This document shows, one piece after another, positions 43,939-52,067 of a DNA stretch of 64,000 nucleotides. The notes under the pieces are model-generated. The model saw only the letters and a program-made list of their open reading frames with translations, was not told the origin of the DNA and ran no database searches. Made by a program: the position numbers and the translations under genes. Each line of letters opens with the position of its first letter. Within the stretch, counting starts at the first letter, position 1. The DNA comes from Scytonema hofmannii PCC 7110 (GTDB taxonomy: Bacteria; Cyanobacteriota; Cyanobacteriia; Cyanobacteriales; Nostocaceae), in contig NZ_KQ976354.1 in the NCBI RefSeq assembly GCF_000346485.2, positions 8,149,006 through 8,213,005 of the forward strand, in the 5' to 3' direction.

Positions 43939-44265
43939 CTAACAAATATATTTCGTAATATCTTCTCCACATTCATCAGCTAAGTAAGATAAAGCACGGA
44001 AACGCAAAGCAACAAACTCGTCATATAACGGATTGAGTTTACAAAGAGGCGGAATGTGGAAAGTACGTCCAAATAATTTAATATCTCGCTCAAAAGGACA
44101 ACAGCAAGGAATCAGTTGACAAAGAAGATGAGCGAGGCGAGCATTTCTAATTTGAATTTTATCGACCAAACGACGCAAAGGATATAGAATATCAAAGGAG
44201 CCAGATTTTTTGTTGTTTGGTGGATGATAGTTTGGATGAGTGTGGGTATGAGTTACCGTTTCCAT
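43939..44265 (-). CDS. Mo-dependent nitrogenase-associated protein (Mo-nitro_C)
   Basis: A 108-residue protein: FDILYPLRRLVDKIQIRNARLAHLLCQLIPCCCPFERDIKLFGRTFHIPPLCKLNPLYDEF is the Mo-dependent nitrogenase C-terminal family found between nifK and nifE in heterocystous cyanobacteria. It contains a CCC cluster that could bind metal. ATG 44265 is preferred over an upstream TTG. Role unknown. Confidence 0.88.
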   Translation of the reverse strand: METVTHTHTHPNYHPPNNKKSGSFDILYPLRRLVDKIQIRNARLAHLLCQLIPCCCPFERDIKLFGRTFHIPPLCKLNPLYDEFVALRFRALSYLADECGEDITKYIC

Positions 44266-44334
44266 AATAGACAATCGGAAAAAAAGTAAAAGAAAAAGGA
44301 AAAAGAAAAGCGATTGGGGGATTGTTAGTAGTTA

Positions 44335-44430
44335 GTAGGGGCGCAAGGCATTGCGCCCGTACAGTAGTTATTAGAGAATTTAATCAACAACTAACAACTA
44401 ACAACTAACAACTAACCATTAACCTTTTCC
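44335..44430. repeat. Palindromic and heptamer repeats downstream of nifK
   Basis: A dispersed palindrome around 'gcgcaaggcattgcgcc' (44338-44365) is followed by 'caactaa' heptamers, separating nifK from the next gene. Confidence 0.8.
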
Positions 44431-44467
44431 TTTTCCTTTCTTGGCACGTCGCAGGTTAACGCAATTC

Positions 44468-46006
44468 CTAGCGAATCAAGTCGAAGGAAATATCGGTCTT
44501 ACCAGTAATGTTGGTGTTACGATCCAACTCATCCAGAAGCGTGTTAACAACCCAGTTGAGTAGGTTTAAACCACCTTGGTAACCAACGGTTGGGTAGCGG
44601 TGCAGGTGGTGACGGTCGAAGAGAGGATAACCAATCCGCACCATTGGGATCTTGGTATCGCGCCACAGGTACTTACCGTAGGAGTTGCCTACAAAGAAGT
44701 CTACAGGTTCAGTGAACAAGAGACTGCGTAGATGCCACAAGTCTTTTTGAATCCAAACAGTCGCTTGCTTACCGAAGGGGCTAGCGCTGAGGATTGCTTG
44801 CATTTCTTTCTTGAATTCCTCATCGCCATTGTTACAGAGGATGTGTACTGGTTCAGCACCCAACTCCAACAAGAAGCTAACTACACTAACGATTAAATCT
44901 GGATCGCCGTAAATTGCGAACTTCTTGCCATGAATCCAAGCATAGGAGTCTGTCATGGCATCTACTAAGCGTCCCCGTTCGATTTCTAACTCTTCAGGGA
45001 TGGGCTTACCAGTTAATTCTGACAGTGTCATTAGGAATTCATCAGTTCCTTTAACACCCCAAGGACGCAATACCTTGGTTTGTTGACCCCACTTGTCTTT
45101 GATATACTCTTGTGTCTTCTGAGTGGTGTAGCGTTGTAAGAACACGGTTCCATTTGCATTGATAGAATCAGCCGCATCTTCTAGCTTGGTACCACCTGGG
45201 TACATATTGTACTCACCGTTGTTAGGTGAATCCAGATAATCGCTGTTATCAGCCAGGATGGTATGGTCAATTCCCATCAAGCCCAGCATCCGCTTGATTT
45301 CGCGGTTGTTACCAGTATAGGTATCAAATCCAGGAACAAAGTTCAGCTTGCCGTTGGTGGTATTTTTCTTCTTACCTTCTGTCAAATTAGACAGAATTCC
45401 CTTCATCATGTTGTCATAGCCAGTGGTGTGAGAACCAACAAAGCTAGGAGTGTGAGCAAAAGGTACGGGGAAATCCTTGGGAATTGCATCTGCATTCTTA
45501 GCATTACCAATGAATGCGCCCAAGTCATCACCAATAACTTCTGCCATACAAGTGGTGCTAACAGCAATCATTTTGGGCTTGTAAAGTTGGTAAGCAACTT
45601 GCAAACCTTCAATCATGTTGTTCAAACCACCGAATACAGCAGCATCTTCAGTCATAGAAGAAGAAACGGCGGAGAACGGCTCTTTGTAGTGACGGCTAAG
45701 GTGAGTACGGAAATAAGCAACGCAACCTTGAGAACCTTGTACAAAGGGTAAAGTACCTTCAAAACCAGCAGCAGCAAAAATAGCTCCTAAAGGTTGACAA
45801 CCTTTCGCAGGGTTAACGGTTAATGCTTCACGAGCAAAGTTCTTTTCACGGTACTCCCAGCTTTTTGTCCACTCAGAAACCCGTTCTACTTCTTCGGGGC
45901 TGTGTCCGCCTTCAAACTGTTCTTTTTTGTTCTTGAATAACTCTTGGTATTCTGGTTGTTGGAACAGTTCTGCGTGGTCTTTAATTTGTTCTGGATTCTG
46001 AGGCAT
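44468..46006 (-). CDS. nifK: Nitrogenase MoFe protein beta subunit NifK
   Basis: A 512-residue subunit. MPQNPEQIKDHAELFQQPEYQELFKNKK starts the protein; P-cluster cysteines are in NPAKGCQPLGA, GSQGCVAYF and TTCMAEVIGDD. SVVSFLLELGAEPVHILCNNGD and GYPLFDRHHLHRYPTVGYQGGLNLLNW are in the later domains. ATG 46006 has 'ggaga' upstream; the longer frame to 46081 is translated 'gcccaat' repeat. It pairs with NifD to form the enzyme that reduces N2. It has normal length and looks intact. Confidence 0.97.
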   Translation of the reverse strand: MPQNPEQIKDHAELFQQPEYQELFKNKKEQFEGGHSPEEVERVSEWTKSWEYREKNFAREALTVNPAKGCQPLGAIFAAAGFEGTLPFVQGSQGCVAYFRTHLSRHYKEPFSAVSSSMTEDAAVFGGLNNMIEGLQVAYQLYKPKMIAVSTTCMAEVIGDDLGAFIGNAKNADAIPKDFPVPFAHTPSFVGSHTTGYDNMMKGILSNLTEGKKKNTTNGKLNFVPGFDTYTGNNREIKRMLGLMGIDHTILADNSDYLDSPNNGEYNMYPGGTKLEDAADSINANGTVFLQRYTTQKTQEYIKDKWGQQTKVLRPWGVKGTDEFLMTLSELTGKPIPEELEIERGRLVDAMTDSYAWIHGKKFAIYGDPDLIVSVVSFLLELGAEPVHILCNNGDEEFKKEMQAILSASPFGKQATVWIQKDLWHLRSLLFTEPVDFFVGNSYGKYLWRDTKIPMVRIGYPLFDRHHLHRYPTVGYQGGLNLLNWVVNTLLDELDRNTNITGKTDISFDLIR

Positions 46007-46024
46007 TGATGTTCTCCAAGCTTG

Positions 46025-46175
46025 CTGGGTTATATGTTTTGGGCATTGGGCATTGGGCATTGGGCATTGGGCATTGGGCATTGGGCATTGAGGATTAGGG
46101 ATTGTTTTCTAACCCCTACTCCCTACTCCCTACTCCCTACTCCCTACTCCCTACTCCCTACCCCCTAGTCAGGCA
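46025..46175. repeat. Tandem repeats between nifD and nifK
   Basis: About six copies of 'gggcatt' then seven copies of 'tccctac' upstream of nifK. Confidence 0.9.
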
Positions 46176-46344
46176 CTACCTGAGAATACTTAGTGAAAAA
46201 GGGGGCTGCTGCCTTACTCGTCTTATTTAGTAGGGAGAAAGCAGAACCTCCCTTGTTATATTCTTTGTTCTCTCGTTCTTTGTTCTTTCATTCCTGGACT
46301 ACAGCCTGGGAATGCATTCAGTGTGGGCGGCTGCCTCATCTTTT

Positions 46345-46368
46345 GTTACCAAGCAACAGCTTGGTAAC
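46345..46368 (-). terminator. Hairpin just downstream of nifD
   Basis: gttaccaagc and its complement form a perfect 10-bp stem with a four-base loop, 15 bases beyond the nifD stop on the minus strand. It may stabilise the upstream mRNA or partly terminate before nifK. Confidence 0.55.
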
Positions 46369-46383
46369 ATATCTCTTTAGAAA

Positions 46384-46524
46384 TTAAACACTAACTTTAG
46401 CTTTAGCAGTTTCTTTCTTCCAAGGAGTTGGAATAATATCCCAAGTGGGGCTGTTAAGAGCCAAATCCATGTCACGAGCAAAAACTGCAAAGCCGTCATA
46501 ACCGTGATAAGGACCGGAGTAACT
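46384..46524 (-). CDS. nifD: nifD, 3' end (interrupted gene)
   Basis: The last 46 codons of the MoFe alpha subunit: [28 protein letters not shown], ending TAKAKVSV. There is no upstream nifD in the window; the bases before AGTTACTCCGG belong to the nifD element. The position within the gene is the same as the XisA-dependent 11-kb element of Anabaena PCC 7120. Confidence 0.94.
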   Translation of the reverse strand, partial: SYSGPYHGYDGFAVFARDMDLALNSPTWDIIPTPWKKETAKAKVSV

Positions 46525-46525
46525 C
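46515..46525 (-). other. nifD element border / recombination core
   Basis: The minus strand reads GAGTTACTCCG. In Anabaena PCC 7120 the core repeat is GGATTACTCCG; the last eight bases agree. The partner repeat lies outside the window. Confidence 0.7.
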
Positions 46526-46643
46526 TTTTTATGCTTTAATAAATTCTAGCTGTGTAATGTTTGCTGCAAGCAATGTCAAAGCTAAACAGTGTTTGCGGAT
46601 AACACATTTATTTTTAGACTAAATTTAGGCTAAAGACACCCCA

Positions 46644-48062
46644 ATGGAAAAACAGGGTACTGACAAATATCAGCAAGCTTTTGAAGACTTAGAGCCAGTT
46701 TCATCCACTGATGGCAGTTTTCTTGGCTCAAGTCTGCAAGCACAGCAACAAAGAGAGCATATGCAAAATAAAGTATTACTGGAGTTAGAGAGAGTTAATC
46801 AGCGTTTGAAGTCAGCAAAGACAAAGGTGACAATTCGAGTATCGAACGGAAGCTTGCAGTTACGCGCTACGTTACCACTTAAACCGGGAGACAAGAACAC
46901 AAACGGTACCGGAAGAAAGCAATATAATCTCAGTTTAAATATTCCCTCTAACTTAGATGGGTTGAAAACTGCTGAGGAAGAAGCATACGAATTAGGCAAG
47001 TTAATTGCAAGGCATAGCTTTCAATGGAATGATAAATATTTAGGAAATGAAGCTACTAAAAAAAGTTTCAAAACCATAGGAGAATTACTGGAAAAATTTG
47101 AAGAAGAGTATTTTAAAACACATAAACGAACTATAAAGAGCGAACACACTTTTTTCTATTACTTTTCTCGCACAAAACGATTTACTAATCCAAATGATTT
47201 TGCATCTCCAGAAAATTTCATAGAATCAATTGAGAAAATTGATAAGGAATGGTCAAGATATAATGCAGTTCGAGCGATCGCTGCATTTTGCCTCACATTC
47301 AAAATTGAAATTGATTTATCCAAATATTCCAAAATGCCTGAGTGCAATTCCCGGAAGATACCTTCAGACGAGAAAATATGTACGGGAATTATGAAATTTG
47401 AAGATTACTTAAATACTAGGGGACATCAAGTCAATCAAGATGTCAAAGATAGCTGGCAACTTTGGCGTTGGACGTATGGAATGTTAGCGGTTTATGGTTT
47501 GCGACCAAGAGAACTTTTTATTAATCCCGATCTTGATTGGTGGTTAAGCCAAGAAAATGTAGACTTGACATGGAAAGTTCATAAAGATTGTAAAACCGGA
47601 GAGAGACAAGCATTACCGTTACATAAACAATGGATTGAGGACTTTGATTTAAGAAATCCCAAATATGTAGAGATGTTAGCAACGGCAATTAGCAAGAAAG
47701 ATAAAAATAATTATGCAGAAACAACAGCATTAACTCAAAGAGTAAGTTGGTGGTTTCGTAAAATCGGATTGGATTTTAAACCTTACGATTTACGCCATGC
47801 TTGGGCGATTCGGGCGCATATTCTAGGAATACCAATTAAAGCGGCGGCGGATAATTTAGGGCATAGCGTGCAAGTACATACTCAAACTTATCAGCGTTGG
47901 TTCTCGCTGGATATGAGGAAGCTAGCGATGAACCAGGCTTTGAGTAAGAGAAATGAAATTGAGTTTATTCGGGAGGAAAATGCGAAGTTGAGGATGGAAA
48001 ATGAGAAGTTAAAGCTGGAGATTGAAAAGTTGAAAATGGAGCTTGTTTATAAGCGGAGTTAA
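46644..48062 (+). CDS. xisA: Tyrosine recombinase XisA (nifD element excisase)
   Basis: A 472-residue recombinase. MEKQGTDKYQQAFEDLEPVSSTDGSFLGSSL begins it as in Anabaena XisA. Active-site features are MLAVYGLRPRELF (Arg), YDLRHAWAIRAH, LGHSVQVHTQTYQRWF (nucleophilic Tyr). The C-terminal EENAKLRMENEKLKLEIEKLKMEL is a coiled coil. It excises the nifD element in differentiating heterocysts. Full length and apparently intact. Confidence 0.96.
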   Translation: MEKQGTDKYQQAFEDLEPVSSTDGSFLGSSLQAQQQREHMQNKVLLELERVNQRLKSAKTKVTIRVSNGSLQLRATLPLKPGDKNTNGTGRKQYNLSLNIPSNLDGLKTAEEEAYELGKLIARHSFQWNDKYLGNEATKKSFKTIGELLEKFEEEYFKTHKRTIKSEHTFFYYFSRTKRFTNPNDFASPENFIESIEKIDKEWSRYNAVRAIAAFCLTFKIEIDLSKYSKMPECNSRKIPSDEKICTGIMKFEDYLNTRGHQVNQDVKDSWQLWRWTYGMLAVYGLRPRELFINPDLDWWLSQENVDLTWKVHKDCKTGERQALPLHKQWIEDFDLRNPKYVEMLATAISKKDKNNYAETTALTQRVSWWFRKIGLDFKPYDLRHAWAIRAHILGIPIKAAADNLGHSVQVHTQTYQRWFSLDMRKLAMNQALSKRNEIEFIREENAKLRMENEKLKLEIEKLKMELVYKRS

Positions 48063-48119
48063 AAATACTGTCTTTCTACTAGTGCCTAGGTTCGCACCGT
48101 CTGTCAGTTATGCCATGTA

Positions 48120-48295
48120 TGGACTACAACCATGGGGGCGCAAGGCTTTGCGCCCTTACCGACGGCGTAGTTTGTTTAAATGAAAACGGCTGTAAGGGAC
48201 TTCCAAATAAAAAAATGTCCCAAAATTTCTTGTGGTGCGGGCATCTTGCCCGCCATTAATAAGAGACGGGCTTTGACGCCCATCCCACATTCCGG
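48120..48295. repeat. Dispersed palindromic repeats
   Basis: A 'gggggcgcaaggctttgcgcc' type palindrome (about 48134-48157) and the 'ggtgcgggcatcttgcccgcc' family with its 'gggctttgacgcccatccc' half (48231-48290). Relatives occur at 27383-27480 and near the nif genes. Confidence 0.75.
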
Positions 48296-48410
48296 GGATA
48301 ATTTATTTTTTGCAGTTACCTAACTAACAAAAATCTCAGTTGTTGAGTTTAGGAGAACTTGATAATATTAACAAAGTAGGCGATCGCAGTACCAGATTGG
48401 CAAAAACACT

Positions 48411-48989
48411 ATGGCAAAGCGTAAAAAAAGCAATCTAGAGTGGATGAAACAAACGCTTGAACTAAAACCAGACCATCACTGGGAAGGTCCACCTGGTTAT
48501 AAAATCTTTGTGGCAGATCGAGGAGCGGTTCGCTTCAACATACCTCATGATTGGGCTTTTGAGCCACAAGAAAAATCATTTAAGTTCTTCGATAAAGAAC
48601 CGCCTGACGAGGATTGCTGTCTGGAAGTCTCTTTCAATCGCCTACCACCTCATGACTGGAGCCAGTTTCCGCTAAAATCCACTTTGAGGAAAGTTTTGGA
48701 AAAAGAAACTCGCAATGTCATTGCCAAGGGAGAAATAGTTACTGTCAAGCGCCAAACTGCCAAGATTGTCTGGACAGAGATTAGGTTTATGGACACCCAG
48801 ACGGAGCCACGGGAAGCTTTCTCGCGGACTTGCATCGGTATAGGGTCGAACATTCAATGCTTGATTACCTTCGATTATTGGGTAGACCAAGCAGAACAGC
48901 TAACACCTGTTTGGGATGAAGTGATGCGTAGTCTCACACTAGGGTTGTATATCCGCGACCCATTGACTGGTGTGGCTTTTCCAGATTAA
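48411..48989 (+). CDS. Hypothetical soluble protein
   Basis: A 192-residue protein. YKIFVADRGAVRFNIPHDWAFEPQEKSFKFFDKEPPDEDCCLEVSFNRLPP and LITFDYWVDQAEQLTPVWDEVMRSLTLG suggest a PsbP/Mog1-like sandwich fold seen in stress-related and photosynthetic proteins, but I cannot assign a family. Convergent with the next gene, overlapping by four bases. No signal peptide. Confidence 0.6.
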   Translation: MAKRKKSNLEWMKQTLELKPDHHWEGPPGYKIFVADRGAVRFNIPHDWAFEPQEKSFKFFDKEPPDEDCCLEVSFNRLPPHDWSQFPLKSTLRKVLEKETRNVIAKGEIVTVKRQTAKIVWTEIRFMDTQTEPREAFSRTCIGIGSNIQCLITFDYWVDQAEQLTPVWDEVMRSLTLGLYIRDPLTGVAFPD

Positions 48990-49276
48990 TATTCCAAGCG
49001 ATCGAGGAATGGATTAACGACTTCTTGAGTCTCTTTACTACTCACAACCGGAACAATTTCAAAAGTCGCTCCCGAACCACGCCATTTCAGAATCCATTCC
49101 TGAAGTAAGCGCAAATCATTACACTCCATAAGCTGAAAACATCTACTAAAATTAGGTTCTACCCAACTATCAATGTATTTCAGACCTTCGGGAAACATTC
49201 TTCCTTCCTCGCGAACACGCTGATAGATGGGCAGCATATCGTTATCTTTGGAGCGTTCAATAATCATGAATAACAT
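48986..49276 (-). CDS. DUF3303 family protein
   Basis: A 96-residue protein: MLFMIIERSKDNDMLPIYQRVREEGRMFPEGLKYIDSWVEPNFSRCFQLMECNDLRLLQEWI. This is the DUF3303 ferredoxin-like fold. ATG 49276 has 'aggac' upstream and is preferred over the TTG at 49291. Function unknown. Confidence 0.8.
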   Translation of the reverse strand: MLFMIIERSKDNDMLPIYQRVREEGRMFPEGLKYIDSWVEPNFSRCFQLMECNDLRLLQEWILKWRGSGATFEIVPVVSSKETQEVVNPFLDRLEY

Positions 49277-49381
49277 TTGATAGTCCTTCAATCCTAACTA
49301 ACATACTTAATTAATCTTAACGAAGTTAGAATTTTTAATACCGCTTCATTTGAGCGAGATCCAAACCATATAGGAGAACTA

Positions 49382-49528
49382 ATGCGAACTCAGATTAATT
49401 ATCGTCGCAAACCTCTAGTAGTAAAGCTCTTATTTAAGCCAAAATTTATTTGGGATTTACTACAGATCTATGAATTTTTCAATTTTCTACTAGAATTGGA
49501 TTGTCCACTGGAGGATGCCGCCCGATAA
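49382..49528 (+). CDS. Small hypothetical protein (48 aa)
   Basis: A short frame, MRTQINYRRKPLVVKLLFKPKF then IWDLLQIYEFFNFLLELDCP, preceded by 'aggagaacta', a good ribosome binding site. The N-terminus is very basic. No family recognised; could be a remnant. Confidence 0.4.
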   Translation: MRTQINYRRKPLVVKLLFKPKFIWDLLQIYEFFNFLLELDCPLEDAAR

Positions 49529-49634
49529 GTTTATCTGCGGCGCGAATACTAATTACACGTTCGCGGTTCAATGCTAATGCAGCTATTGTTATCCCAATAA
49601 CAGTTAAACCAATAATATATAATTTATCTGCTAA

Positions 49635-49928
49635 CTAAATGAAATGGTCGTTCCAATTATCTCTTCTTGGATTAAATAGAGGAACTTCAGTACCAGAATC
49701 AGAATCAATAGCTGTTGTTTTATCAGATTTTTTACGGTTACAGTGAAAGCAGGCTAGCGCTAAGTTATCAATCGTATCTAATCCGTTTTTGTTTAATGGA
49801 ATAATATGTTCAATTGTAAACTCTACATATTGCCATTGCTCAGAAGCATGACAGTATTCGCAAAGGCAATTAGCACGCTGGCGTACCAGAGTTTGGGTAT
49901 CTTTAGGAATTGGACGACGTGCAGCCAT
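49635..49928 (-). CDS. HNH endonuclease
   Basis: A 97-residue HNH nuclease: ANCLCEYCHASEQWQYVEFTIEHIIPLNKNGLDTIDNLALACFHCNRKKSDKT has both zinc-binding CxxC pairs and the EH catalytic motif. It ends FNPRRDNWNDHF. Intact. Preceded on the same strand by a broken partner gene (49938-50214). Confidence 0.88.
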   Translation of the reverse strand: MAARRPIPKDTQTLVRQRANCLCEYCHASEQWQYVEFTIEHIIPLNKNGLDTIDNLALACFHCNRKKSDKTTAIDSDSGTEVPLFNPRRDNWNDHFI

Positions 49929-49937
49929 ATTGAAAAA

Positions 49938-50214
49938 TTAGATGCTTGTTTGTGTTAAGAAAGTATTACGAATAGTTCGATTTATAAAGCTGAGATAATC
50001 ATCAATTTCTTCATAAAGGTCAAGTTCTCGTTCTTCCTCAGAATTCAGTGAAGAGTTTTTTTATTTTATCAATAATTCTTCTATACGATGTTGAACTGTA
50101 CTGGAAGCCCGAAAGATGGGAATTCCTTCAACTAATTCGATACGAATGGCTCCTTCAAGTGGTAGATTATAGGCAAATTTTGTAATTTTGGTGGAAGTAA
50201 CATTATCGTAAGTT
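49938..50214 (-). pseudogene. Partner gene of the HNH nuclease, with nonsense codon
   Basis: A minus-strand frame reads TKITKFAYNLPLEGAIRIEL, then VEGIPIFRASSTVQHRIEEL and LIK, a TAA stop, and continues KNSSLNSEEERELDLYEEIDDYL. One nonsense mutation and loss of a start codon separate it from a 90-residue protein of the kind encoded before HNH genes in cyanobacteria (antitoxin-like). Confidence 0.65.
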
Positions 50215-50523
50215 TTTTATTTTTGATATATGGATCTAGTAATATTATAAGGAAAATACTGATAGGAAAGACGACGCCACCAATAATCAAACCTCGCAGT
50301 TGCGAGCGGGCTAGTGCAGGGCGGCGTAAACATGCATACTATTCTCGACACTGCAAGCAATCTAATTTTCGGAACCTCTAATGGTATGTTTACTTGTGCC
50401 TAGCTGTACTAGTATCCGGGCTGCGTGTTAGCGAAGCCTCTCGAAACGAAAATCGCGTGTCTTTCTTTGGGAACCAAAAGGGTTGAGTCGTATTTTAGCT
50501 CCTAGCGGAAATGCATAATTATC
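50215..50523. other. Gap with a third partial copy of the O-antigen-ligase gene
   Basis: Bases 50250-50325 match 51649-51730 of the ligase pseudogene with many substitutions ('gacgacgccaccaataa' shared exactly). The rest shows no gene. Confidence 0.65.
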
Positions 50524-50766
50524 TTAACTCCCAAGAGCTGCTAACCAAGACTGCAAATCAGCCACACTGGTAAAATCTAAAAATGCTTCACTCAAATCTT
50601 CCAGAACAGGCAAAGGCAAACTAGAAATTGAAGAGCGCATTTCCCCAGAAAGTTCTCCAAATCGCTTTGTTAGCTGTCGAACAATCAGATTAGCAGCCTC
50701 TTGCTGTCGTCCTTCTTCCTTAATTTCCTGATAAACTCGCGTCTCCTTGATTGTTACTCCCAGCAT
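50524..50766 (-). pseudogene. DUF4351 C-terminal fragment of an Rpn/DUF2887-type nuclease
   Basis: An 80-residue frame: MLGVTIKETRVYQEIKEEGRQQEAANLIVRQLTKRFG then LPVLEDLSEAFLDFTSVADLQSWL is the DUF4351 tail that ends cyanobacterial Rpn/DUF2887 nucleases. The nuclease part is absent here but a matching N-terminal part without DUF4351 is at 57020-57548 on the same strand. Probably two halves of one gene separated by inserted or rearranged DNA. Confidence 0.65.
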
Positions 50767-50785
50767 TGATTCTATCTCCTTTTAC

Positions 50786-52067
50786 TTATATAATTTTGCC
50801 ACGAGTCTGTGAAATACCTGTGAAACTGAGTGACCACCAAACCAAATGGGAAAACTGAGCGGACTCAAACCATGTCAGAGTGAACGCAAGATATACAACT
50901 GCCACTGCTTCTATGCCGTGTGATGGTGATTTAATAACTTGCCACATACAGAATGCGAATAGTCCTATATAAGGTAGCATCCCCAGTAAACCTACGGATA
51001 AAATTGTGTCTAAAATGAGATTGTGCGCTTTGACTGTGGGTAGCTGTGCGGTCTGAAGTTTTCCATTCTTGTCTTGGTAGTCAAAACTAAAATCACCCAA
51101 GCGAATAACTTTTACTAATTTTTGACGATACTGTACCTCTGGATAAGCTGTACCAAAACCATCCATACCCCATCCCAGTAAGGGACGCAGAAGAATTCCA
51201 CGATTTGACACCTCCCACAGGTGAACTCGATCTGATGTTATTTGTTTAATCAGTGGTAATTTGTCAAGATGTCTGGTAGTCGTGGTCATGCCAATTACCA
51301 ACAGACATACTAGAGTGGCGGGGACTAACAACTTGTAATGCTTGCGTCCTAGTAAGTAAGCAGCTGCTACCATCAGGGCTAATAATCCTGCTCTGGTTTG
51401 GGTTAATAATAGCGCAGGGATAATGAGGATACTGGCTAGAGCAGCAGCCGGAGTATTTATCCACTGCCACTGCCAACCAACAAGTGTTGCGCTCGCGACG
51501 GCTGCAAGTACTTTTGATGCATGACCCCTGTGGGAGTACAAGCCGATTGGCTGTTGGTGCGTGGAAAATGGTACTCGCCAGGATGTTTTCTCTGAAAAGT
51601 TGACCCATTGTAGCAGTGTAGTCAATTTTCCAGTCAATAACTTGAGGGAAAATGCTGATGGCAAGGACGACGCCACCAATAACCAAACCTTGCAGTTGCG
51701 ATCGCGCTAGCTCTGGGTGCAGTCTGAGTAGTAGAGTATTACTGAGGGTGAAGATTGCAATCAGTATCCAGTAGAGCAAGCCATCGCCCATCTGTTCTTG
51801 ACCGAGTAAGGAACGCAAGGGAAAAGGACTAGTCAGCGTTGAGATGAGTCCAATACCAAGAAATAGTTCCCACAAGAGTTTGCTGAGTTTCCAACTTTGA
51901 GGAATCTTGAGTTCACATCTTTCCTCCCACACCATTAAGAAGTTGAATATGCAGATGAGCAAAATGACGAAGACTTTTGGCTGAGTCCAGATTTCCCCTC
52001 GCATTGCTCCCCAAGGATTGATGAGAATGATGCTGAGGGAAAACAACAGGGTGTAGAGGTGTTTCAC
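50786..52067 (-). pseudogene. O-antigen ligase-like membrane protein, frameshifted
   Basis: Two overlapping frames make one protein of about 426 residues. The first (from ATG 52067) encodes helices to GQLFRENILASTIFHAPT. The second (50786 side) continues QQPIGLYSHRGHASKVLAAVASATLVGW, LLLTQTRAGLLALMVAAAYLLGR and VKAHNLILDTILSVGLLG, typical of Wzy_C/O-antigen ligases. The frame break is around 51545-51565. The start overlaps the stop of the gene at 52064. Partial copies are at 56703-56961 and 50250-50325. Confidence 0.8.
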
